Below, in pieces: positions 1 through 5,155 of a DNA stretch of 5,155 nt. Position numbers and translations under genes: made by a program. How positions within the stretch are numbered: the stretch's first letter is position 1; every line of letters begins with the position of its first letter. The DNA comes from Mycobacterium sp. GTDB lineage: Bacteria > Actinomycetota > Actinomycetes > Mycobacteriales > Mycobacteriaceae. The notes beneath the pieces are model-generated. The model worked only from the letters and a program-made list of their open reading frames with translations, was not told where the DNA came from and did not search any database. The stretch spans positions 1 to 5,155 of the forward strand of contig JAHBAP020000452.1 of the NCBI GenBank assembly GCA_018500005.2, read 5' to 3'.

Positions 1-52
1 GAGTTCTACGCCTAGGCCTACGTCGGCAGCGTCAGATGTGTATAAGAGACAG
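1..52 (+). other. Illumina Nextera adapter left on the contig end (non-genomic)
   Basis: Positions 21-52 match the Nextera Read 1 transposase adapter without error and end in the 19-bp Tn5 mosaic end AGATGTGTATAAGAGACAG (34-52). Further out, position 20 is A where the adapter has T. Positions 12-19 read CTAGGCCT, one base from the Nextera i5 index S508 (CTAAGCCT). Positions 1-11 read GAGTTCTACGC, two mismatches from the end of P5 (GAGATCTACAC). Errors increase away from the insert, as expected if low-quality read tails running through a short fragment were assembled. This is library DNA, not a biological Tn5 insertion, because index and P5 sequence flank the mosaic end. Mask it before annotating. 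Confidence 0.97.
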
Positions 53-2151
53 GCCCGCAACTGCAGTTGGGTGTTGACGGTCGGCGGCAGACTCTGGTCT
101 CGCTGATCGCCGAAGCGCTGCGGGCGCGGCGACGTCGAACGGTCCTGGTGCTGGAGGACATCCACTGGATCGACGCTCCGAGTGACGAGGTGCTGGCCCA
201 ACTGATAGGGGCGCTGGATCCGACCTCAGGAACCGTGGTGGTGACGACCTGCCGACCGGAGTATCAGGGACCCCTACGGAGCCAGTTCGACCACCGGTTG
301 GAGCTGGAACCGTTGCCCTACAACGTCACCCGACGACTGGTCGACCACATAGTCGGCCCGACGGCCTCCACGCCGGGTTTCAGCCGGCGCATCTGCGACG
401 TCGCGGCGGGGAATCCCTACTTCATCGAGGAAATCGTCCGCGATCTTGCGGATCGCGGCGTGCTGGCGGGAACCCGCGGCAACTATCGGATCGTCGGTGA
501 CGCATCCCAGATTTCGGTCCCGCCGACGGTCATCGCAGTGCTGACCTCACGCATCGACCGGCTTCCGCGCGAGGCCAAAGCCGCACTCAACGCCGCGGCC
601 GTCATCGGCTCGCAGTTCGACTCGGAGACCCTTCAGGAATTGGTCTCGATACCGGTGGGTGACGAGATGGCGACGCTGGTGGCCGCCGAACTCGTCGACC
701 AGATCGAATTCGTTCCGCAGCAACGGTATTGCTTCCATCATCCTCTGGTCCGCAAGGTGGCTTACGACTCCCAACTGGGCGCCACCCGCGAACGCACCCA
801 CATCAGGCTGGCGTCGATCATCCGGTCGAGAATGAATTTCTCCGATGAAAACGCCGGCCTGGTGGCAGCCCACCTCGCCGCCGCCGGAGCGCTGGCGGAG
901 GCCTACCAATGGCACATGCGGGCAGCCCAGTGGCTGCGTTCCAGAGACCTCCCGGCCGCCCGAGCGCAGTGGAAGACCGCGCGGGATATCGCAGACCGAC
1001 TTGCCGATCGGGGCGAGCACCGCGCCACGATGCGGATCGCTCCGCGCGCGATGTTGACCTCTACGACGCTGTACGTCGGCGACGACGCGGACTCGGACGC
1101 CGTCTACAAAGAGCTCGAGCAGTTGGCCACCCAATCCGGGGATCTGGACTCCTGGGCGCTGGGAACAGCCGGACGGATGTTCTCCCTCACCGTCAATGAC
1201 AACTGCACGCCGCGTGCAGTGTCATTGGCGGCGGCACTGGAGCGCAACCTCAGCGATCTGACATGCGATGCCGAACAGATCGGCATCATTGTGAATTCGT
1301 TGGCCTTCACCCATGCCGCCAACTGCGACATAACCTCGGCGCGGACCGCACTCGACCTGCTGGCCGCCACCCCCGCCGTCCCAGCCCAGGAGTTTACTCC
1401 CGCGATCGCGCTCCGCGGATTGGTTGAAATGTTCTGTGGTGAAGCCGAGTTGGGACGCCGCCATCTGTCGGAGACCCTGAAGGACGCCCGACATCTCCAC
1501 CCGCTCTCGCATGCGTCACTACTGATCTATCCGGTCTTCCTGACCGCGCTTGGAATCGAACCGCACCGGAATCTTCTCGACGAGGTGAGCACCGCACTAA
1601 GTCGCGCCGAATCATTCGCCGATCAGTTCGGCATGGTCCTGGGCCGTTGGCTGTACGGCACGGTACTGCTGCGCCTGCAGCCTGATTCGCGGCCGGAGGC
1701 CATTGCCGCGCTACGGCAGGCGCAGAACGCGATCGAGGAGACTCACCTGTGCGGCTGTGGGCTCGCGACCATCCGCACCGACCTCGCGATGAACGAGGCC
1801 CGCAACGGCCGGGTCGATATCGCGATCGAGCAACTCCGGAAGTGCTTCGACGAAGTGCACGGAGGATTTCCAGCATTCGCCTGCGTTCCCGCGGAGGCCC
1901 TCGTCGACCTACTGATCGAACGCGGCGACCCATTTGACATCGCCGAAGCCGAACGGGTTCTGCAGCGCTGGAAACCCGGGGTGCCGGCGTTGGATATGTG
2001 GCTGCTCAAGTCTCGGGCGCTTCTCGCCCGGGCGGCCGGCGACACCGACGGGCTGACCCGGGCAGCCATGGGCTACCTGGAAGCCTGCCGCGCGCTGGGC
2101 GCCACCGCGCGGATCCCGCTGGCGCGCAGGCTTGTTCAGGGGGCGGCCTGA
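53..2151 (+). CDS. Cyclase/STAND-type AAA ATPase with helical C-terminal tail, 5' truncated
   Basis: This is the last ~698 residues of a large signalling ATPase, with the first full codon at 55. Seen, counting from that codon: Walker B with the core VLVLEDIHWID (about residues 30-40), a sensor-1-like strand ending TTCRPEY (about 62-68), the GNPYFIEEIV motif (about 120-129), a winged-helix-like stretch starting at VPPTVIAVLTSRIDRLP, and an HHPLVRKVAYDS segment (about 223-234). A long alanine- and leucine-rich helical tail, probably TPR-like, runs to the end. This order is known from mycobacterial proteins joining a class III adenylate/guanylate cyclase domain to an AAA_16/STAND ATPase, usually about 1,000 aa or more. 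Such proteins are thought to couple ATP-driven switching to cyclase or regulatory output. No LuxR helix-turn-helix is visible at the C terminus, which argues against a LAL regulator. The cyclase domain is inferred, since it and Walker A lie off the contig. The TTG at 67 is not the true start. The stop overlaps the next gene. Confidence 0.85.
1190..1231. repeat. Long quasi-palindrome (19-bp stem) inside the ATPase gene
   Basis: Positions 1190-1200 pair with 1221-1231 (11 pairs, one of them T1193-G1228). A1201 is unpaired. Positions 1202-1209 then pair with 1213-1220 (8 perfect pairs) around a 3-base loop, CCG. The reading frame stays open through it, giving TVNDNCTPRAVSLA. There is no T-run after either arm, so it does not look like a simple intrinsic terminator. 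An inverted repeat this long and tight is very unlikely by chance in 5 kb. A template-switch mutation or a selected mRNA or DNA hairpin are the possible origins. Confidence 0.85.
2138..2143 (+). promoter_or_regulatory. Ribosome binding site of the glycosyltransferase
   Basis: AGGGGG lies 7 bases before the ATG at 2151, inside the last codons of the ATPase gene. It is a fair Shine-Dalgarno match and supports this ATG over the open frame that extends upstream to 1998. Combined with the TGATG stop/start overlap, it suggests that ribosomes finishing the ATPase re-initiate here. Confidence 0.6.
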
Positions 2152-3407
2152 TGGCGAGGATCCTGGCCTACACCTCACCCGCGCTGGGGCACATGCTGCC
2201 GATGAGCGCGCTGTTGTGCGAGTTGAAGCGACGCGGACACGACATCCACCTACGCACCCTGTCGGACACACTGGCCACCGCCCGGAGTTTCGGATTCCGA
2301 GCCGACGCCGTCGACCGGCGTATCGAGGCGATCCAGTTGGACGACTGGCAGGAGCGAAACCGCAGCCGAGCCCTCAAGCGGGGAATAGCCGCCTTCGGAA
2401 TGCGAGCCGGCTTCGAGATCGGCGACCTGCAGGCCGCCGTCGAGAGCACCGATCCGGATTTCCTGCTCGTCGACATCAACTGCTGGGGGGCCCGCTCGGC
2501 CGCCGAGGCGGGATCGGTTCCGTGGGCATCCTTTTCGCCGTATGTGCCTCCGCTGCGCGCCCCCGGACTGCCACCGTTCGGGCTGGGGCTGGCCCCGATG
2601 TCCGGCCGGGCTGGGCGCCTTCGCGACGCCGCGGTCCATGCCGTCATCACCCGGTCCCTCGACAACGCGATACTTCCGGCGATCAACCGGATCCGGGACG
2701 GGCTTCGTCTGCCCGCTTCGGCTTCGGTCGATGAGTTCCTCCGTCGCGCCCCGCTGCTACTGGTCGCCAGCGGCAGGCCGCTCCAATACCCGGGCACGCG
2801 GTGGGGCGATGCGGTGCAGATGATCGGGCCGTGCGCCCTCGATCCCGTCGTCGAGTCCGCAGTCGACTCCGCCGTCGAATCCGCGGACTGGCTGGACTGC
2901 ATCGACCGTCGCATCGTCCTGGTCACCACCTCCTCTGAACAGCAAGCCGACGCCGCTCTGGTGACCACGGCTATCGAGGCACTGTCCGACTCGGATGTCT
3001 ACGTCGTCGCCACCCTGCCGGCCGGGCGGGCCGACTCGGTGCCGTACGCGGGCCACGCGACGGTCCGCCCGGTCGTCCCCCACGGTGCCGTCCTGCGCAG
3101 GTCGGTGTGTGCGATCACGCACGGCGGGATGGGCGCCACCCAGAAGGCGCTGGCACTGGGGGTGCCGGTCTGTGTGGTCCCGCATGGTCGCGACCAGTTC
3201 GAGGTGGCCCGCCGGGTGGAGGTCGCCGGATGCGGAACCCGACTGCCCGCGCGAAGGCTCTCACCGCGACGGTTGCGCGAGAAGACGCACGAAGCGATGG
3301 GGATGACGGCTGGCGCACACCGGGTCGCGGAGGGTTTCGCGGCCGGGGGCGGGGTGAGCTACGGAGCCGACCTCGTCGAGGCGGCCCTGAAAACTAGAAA
3401 CCGCTGA
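2151..3407 (+). CDS. GT1-family glycosyltransferase (UGT / YjiC-like), 418 aa
   Basis: This is a nucleotide-sugar-dependent glycosyltransferase of the GT-B fold, the family that moves a sugar from a UDP- or dTDP-sugar to small molecules or lipids. It is probably cytosolic, as no signal peptide or membrane segment is seen. The N-terminal Rossmann domain opens with MARILAYTSPALGHMLP. H14 in the GHxxP motif is the usual catalytic base, and D108 in LLVDIN may be its acidic partner. An inter-domain linker around 230-250 carries a VESA/VDSA/VESA repeat. The C-terminal donor-binding signature starts ITHGGMGATQKAL (residues 322-334) and continues GVPVCVVP to D348-Q349. Length is normal for the family (about 400-430 aa). 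One oddity is K332, where many family members have Glu. The start is set by the TGATG overlap and AGGGGG ribosome site. The acceptor and donor cannot be read from the sequence. The upstream ATPase suggests regulated expression. Confidence 0.9.
   Translation: MARILAYTSPALGHMLPMSALLCELKRRGHDIHLRTLSDTLATARSFGFRADAVDRRIEAIQLDDWQERNRSRALKRGIAAFGMRAGFEIGDLQAAVESTDPDFLLVDINCWGARSAAEAGSVPWASFSPYVPPLRAPGLPPFGLGLAPMSGRAGRLRDAAVHAVITRSLDNAILPAINRIRDGLRLPASASVDEFLRRAPLLLVASGRPLQYPGTRWGDAVQMIGPCALDPVVESAVDSAVESADWLDCIDRRIVLVTTSSEQQADAALVTTAIEALSDSDVYVVATLPAGRADSVPYAGHATVRPVVPHGAVLRRSVCAITHGGMGATQKALALGVPVCVVPHGRDQFEVARRVEVAGCGTRLPARRLSPRRLREKTHEAMGMTAGAHRVAEGFAAGGGVSYGADLVEAALKTRNR
2850..2885 (+). repeat. 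Three 12-bp tandem repeats in the glycosyltransferase linker
   Basis: Units are GTCGAGTCCGCA (2850-2861), GTCGACTCCGCC (2862-2873) and GTCGAATCCGCG (2874-2885). They are in frame and encode VESA-VDSA-VESA at residues 234-245. The units differ only at third codon positions, and the only amino-acid change is Glu to Asp, so the acidic tetrapeptide seems to have been kept after duplication. It sits where the two Rossmann domains join. Confidence 0.85.
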
Positions 3408-3582
3408 ACCCGTACATCATCAACTCGTCGGCGGTGACGAGGCGTTCGTGCTTGGCGGGGAATTCCCGACTCTTGACCGGGTGGGCCAGATAGGACCAGG
3501 CGATACGGCCGACTCGGGTCCGCAGAATCGGCATCGTCAGGGGATTGGTGATCGGATCGGTGATGGGATTGTTGAGGTTCAC
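3394..3582 (-). CDS. Small 62-aa protein of unknown function
   Basis: I do not recognise this protein. It is read from GTG at 3582 to TAG at 3394-3396. The start is chosen because AGGAGAG lies 6 bases before it; the frame stays open upstream to a TTG at 3654, but that stretch has no ribosome site. The N terminus is a run of PIT-type tetrapeptides (residues 5-20, NPIT-DPIT-NPLT-MPIL). A mildly basic middle follows (RTRVGRIAWSYLAHPVKSREF), then a C terminus ending ELMMYGFSGF. Most codons end in G or C as in the neighbouring genes, which supports real coding. There is no signal peptide, no cysteine and no clear membrane helix. It follows gltD on the same strand and runs into the glycosyltransferase end, overlapping it by 14 bp. 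A precursor peptide for modification is conceivable but unsupported; a small conserved mycobacterial protein is the simpler reading. Confidence 0.7.
   Translation of the reverse strand: MNLNNPITDPITNPLTMPILRTRVGRIAWSYLAHPVKSREFPAKHERLVTADELMMYGFSGF
3523..3570 (-). repeat. 12-bp-period repeat encoding PIT-type tetrapeptides
   Basis: Four consecutive 12-base units on the minus strand encode NPIT, DPIT, NPLT and MPIL. The first two, AATCCCATCACC and GATCCGATCACC, are nearly identical, and the last two have diverged. The proline spaced every four residues predicts an extended, non-helical N-terminal arm. Confidence 0.75.
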
Positions 3583-3588
3583 GAGGAT

Positions 3589-3595
3589 CTCTCCT
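3589..3595 (-). promoter_or_regulatory. Strong ribosome binding site of the 62-aa gene
   Basis: AGGAGAG on the minus strand ends 6 bases before the GTG at 3582. It is the best Shine-Dalgarno match seen in the window and decides the start of the small gene. Confidence 0.75.
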
Positions 3596-3625
3596 GCGGT
3601 CGACAGCATTGGCAACCCGGGGAGC

Positions 3626-3654
3626 ACATTACCGCGCAAGCCCCACCTCAGCAA
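3626..3654 (-). promoter_or_regulatory. Possible SigA-type promoter for the 62-aa gene
   Basis: On the minus strand TTGCTG (3649-3654) is followed after exactly 17 bases by TAATGT (3626-3631), which fits the mycobacterial -10 pattern TANNNT. A transcript would start near 3619, giving a leader of about 37 bases that includes AGGAGAG. The match to consensus is only 3 of 6 at each hexamer, so it may be chance. The small gene could instead be read through from gltD. Confidence 0.35.
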
Positions 3655-3729
3655 TTAGAGCTTCGCAACGGAGTCTGGCGACGGAGGCGCGCCGATGCAG
3701 GTCGCGTGTTTCTGTTGTTACTGATGTGA

Positions 3730-5155
3730 CTAGCGTTGCGGTGCGGCCGTCGGCACGATGGGCGCCGGCAAAGCGGTATGGCCCATCAGGTAGCGATCGA
3801 CGCCGGCGGCGGCGGCCCGTCCCTCGGCGATCGCCCACACGATCAGCGACTGTCCGCGGCCCATGTCGCCGGCCACGAACACCCCCGGCACCGACGTCTC
3901 GAAGTCGGTGTTGCGGGCGACGTTGCCGCGGTCGGTGAGTTCGACGCCGAGGTCGGTCAGCAGGCCCGGCCGCTCCGGTCCGACGAAGCCCATCGCCAGG
4001 AAGACGATGTCGGCGTCGAGGTCGAAGTCGGAACCCTCGACCTTCTCGAACTTGCCGGCTTTCATCACCACCTCATGGGCGCGCAGGCCGGTGACCTTGC
4101 CGTCCTCGCCGAGGAATCGCTCGGTGTTGACCGAGAAGACCCGTTCGCCGCCCTCCTCGTGCGCCGAGGAGACCCGGAACATCAGCGGGTAGGTCGGCCA
4201 CGGCGTAGAAGGGTCGCGGTCTGCGCCGGGACGAGGCATGATCTCGAACTGGTGCACGCTGGCCGCGCCCTGACGGTGCGACGTGCCCAGGCAGTCCGCG
4301 CCGGTGTCGCCGCCGCCGATGATGACGACGCGCTTGCCCGTGGCCGTGATGGGCGATTCGTCGAGATCCCCGCTCGCCACCTTGTTGGCCCACGGCAGGT
4401 ACTCCATCGCCTGATGGATGCCGTCGAGTTCCCGGCCCGGGATGGGCAGGTCACGCCAGTCGGTGGCACCGCCGGCGAGCACGACGGCGTCGAAGTCCTC
4501 GCGCAGTTGATCGGCGGTGATGTCGACCCCGACGTTGACCCCGGCCCGGAACTTGGTGCCTTCGGCCTCCATCTGTTCCAGACGCCGGTCGATGTGGCGC
4601 TTCTCCATCTTGAACTCGGGGATGCCGTAGCGCAGCAGGCCGCCGATCCGGTCGGCTCGCTCGAACACCGTCACGTCGTGACCGGCGCGGGTGAGTTGTT
4701 GTGCCGCAGCGAGACCCGCAGGGCCGGAGCCGACCACGGCGACCGACTTGCCGGTCACCAGGTGCGGCCGGTTCGGGGTGACCCAGCCCTCGTCCCAGGC
4801 GTTGTCGATGATCTCGACCTCGACCTGCTTGATGGTGACCGGGTCCTGATTGATGCCCAGCACGCAGGACGCCTCGCACGGCGCCGGGCACAACCGTCCG
4901 GTGAACTCCGGGAAGTTGTTGGTGGCGTGCAGGCGGTCGATGGCGTCGCGCCACCGGTCCCGGTAGACCAGGTCATTCCACTCCGGGATCAGATTTCCCA
5001 GTGGACAACCGTTGTGGCAGAACGGGATTCCGCAGTCCATGCAGCGCGACGCCTGGTCCTGCAGAAGCCCGTGGTCGAAATCTTCGTAGACCTCGTTCCA
5101 GTCGCGAAGACGCAACGGGACCGGCCGGCGCTTCGGGGTCTCCCGGCGGGTGTGC
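3730..5155 (-). CDS. gltD: Glutamate synthase (NADPH) small subunit, 5' end off window
   Basis: The beta subunit of bacterial GOGAT takes electrons from NADPH through FAD and passes them to the large subunit GltB, which makes glutamate from glutamine and 2-oxoglutarate (nitrogen assimilation, cytosol). Counting from the first full codon (5152-5154), 474 residues are visible. Cysteines C38, C41, C46 and C50 (CMDCGIPFCHNGC) and C89, C93 and C97 (CPAPCEASC) form the N-terminal Fe-S region. GSGPAG (142-147) is the FAD-binding loop, GGGDTG (280-285) the NADPH-binding loop, and AGDMGRGQS (428-436) the C-terminal FAD motif. All key residues are present. The TTG at 5113-5115 is an internal Leu: in-frame codons upstream read HTRRETPKRRPVP, matching the M. 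tuberculosis N terminus as I recall it, so about 10-12 residues are missing. gltB is expected just beyond the right edge. The stop is TAG at 3730-3732. Confidence 0.97.
   Translation of the reverse strand, partial: HTRRETPKRRPVPLRLRDWNEVYEDFDHGLLQDQASRCMDCGIPFCHNGCPLGNLIPEWNDLVYRDRWRDAIDRLHATNNFPEFTGRLCPAPCEASCVLGINQDPVTIKQVEVEIIDNAWDEGWVTPNRPHLVTGKSVAVVGSGPAGLAAAQQLTRAGHDVTVFERADRIGGLLRYGIPEFKMEKRHIDRRLEQMEAEGTKFRAGVNVGVDITADQLREDFDAVVLAGGATDWRDLPIPGRELDGIHQAMEYLPWANKVASGDLDESPITATGKRVVIIGGGDTGADCLGTSHRQGAASVHQFEIMPRPGADRDPSTPWPTYPLMFRVSSAHEEGGERVFSVNTERFLGEDGKVTGLRAHEVVMKAGKFEKVEGSDFDLDADIVFLAMGFVGPERPGLLTDLGVELTDRGNVARNTDFETSVPGVFVAGDMGRGQSLIVWAIAEGRAAAAGVDRYLMGHTALPAPIVPTAAPQR

Noticed and set aside
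34..52. Tn5 mosaic end as evidence of a natural transposon insertion
   Set aside because: It is preceded by Nextera primer, index and P5 sequence, so it comes from tagmentation library preparation.
438..458. 8-bp inverted repeat with a 5-base loop
   Set aside because: It lies in a well-conserved coding motif (IVRDLADRG) and short GC-rich stems of this size are common; no terminator or operator features.
2012..2032. Stem-loop near the end of the ATPase gene (CGGGCG/CGCCCG plus two flanking pairs)
   Set aside because: Short, GC-rich, inside coding sequence and without a T-run; compatible with chance in high-GC DNA.
1998..2150. Upstream extension of the glycosyltransferase frame
   Set aside because: It overlaps the ATPase coding end, has Gly/Arg-rich out-of-frame composition, and the ATG at 2151 has a ribosome site and begins exactly at the family's N-terminal strand.
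3424..3441. CTCGTC/GACGAG stem just after the glycosyltransferase stop, as a terminator
   Set aside because: Only 6 bp, no following T-run, and it lies within the small minus-strand gene; too weak to call.
3583..3654. Longer 86-residue version of the small protein starting at TTG 3654
   Set aside because: No ribosome site there, the extra residues look like non-coding composition, and the segment contains the possible promoter and the strong Shine-Dalgarno.
3678..3705. GCGAC/GTCGC inverted repeat around a GGCGCGCC palindrome after gltD, as a terminator
   Set aside because: 5-bp arms with an 18-base loop and no T-run; not convincing.
3448..3729. Plus-strand open frame in the gltD-glycosyltransferase gap
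   Set aside because: Composition and position fit an antisense shadow of the small gene; no ribosome site or family similarity recognised.

Overview
The window looks like the edge of a draft contig from a high-GC actinobacterium, most likely a mycobacterium (Mycobacterium or Mycolicibacterium). The main reason is that the glutamate synthase small subunit matches my memory of M. tuberculosis GltD (Rv3858c) almost block for block. Codons ending in G or C dominate, and GTG appears as a start. No search was run, so the genus is an inference.

Positions 1-52 are not genomic. They are Illumina Nextera library adapter: the end of P5, an i5 index one base away from S508, the Read 1 primer and the 19-bp Tn5 mosaic end. 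Genomic DNA starts at 53.

Plus-strand unit, 53-3407. First comes the C-terminal ~698 residues of a large ATPase of the mycobacterial cyclase/STAND type. It has Walker B, a winged-helix region and a helical TPR-like tail, while Walker A and everything N-terminal lie off the contig. Its stop codon overlaps the start of a complete 418-aa GT1-family glycosyltransferase (TGATG), so the two are probably co-transcribed and translationally coupled. The likely logic is a signal-responsive ATPase/cyclase expressed with a sugar transferase acting on an unknown small molecule or lipid.

Minus-strand unit, 3394-5155. gltD is nearly complete and lacks only about its first 10-12 codons, which lie past the right edge. 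It supplies the FAD/NADPH/Fe-S half of NADPH-glutamate synthase. Downstream of it, after a 147-bp gap holding a possible promoter and a strong ribosome-binding site, is a likely real 62-aa protein of unknown function. It converges on the glycosyltransferase and overlaps its 3' end by 14 bp.

The least expected signals are a 19-bp-stem quasi-palindrome inside the ATPase gene (1190-1231), the unrecognised 62-aa protein with its PIT-type tetrapeptide repeats, and a separate 12-bp coding repeat in the glycosyltransferase. I see no mobile element, CRISPR array, tRNA or rRNA. I did not find a convincing new multi-gene system; the ATPase-glycosyltransferase pair is the nearest candidate.
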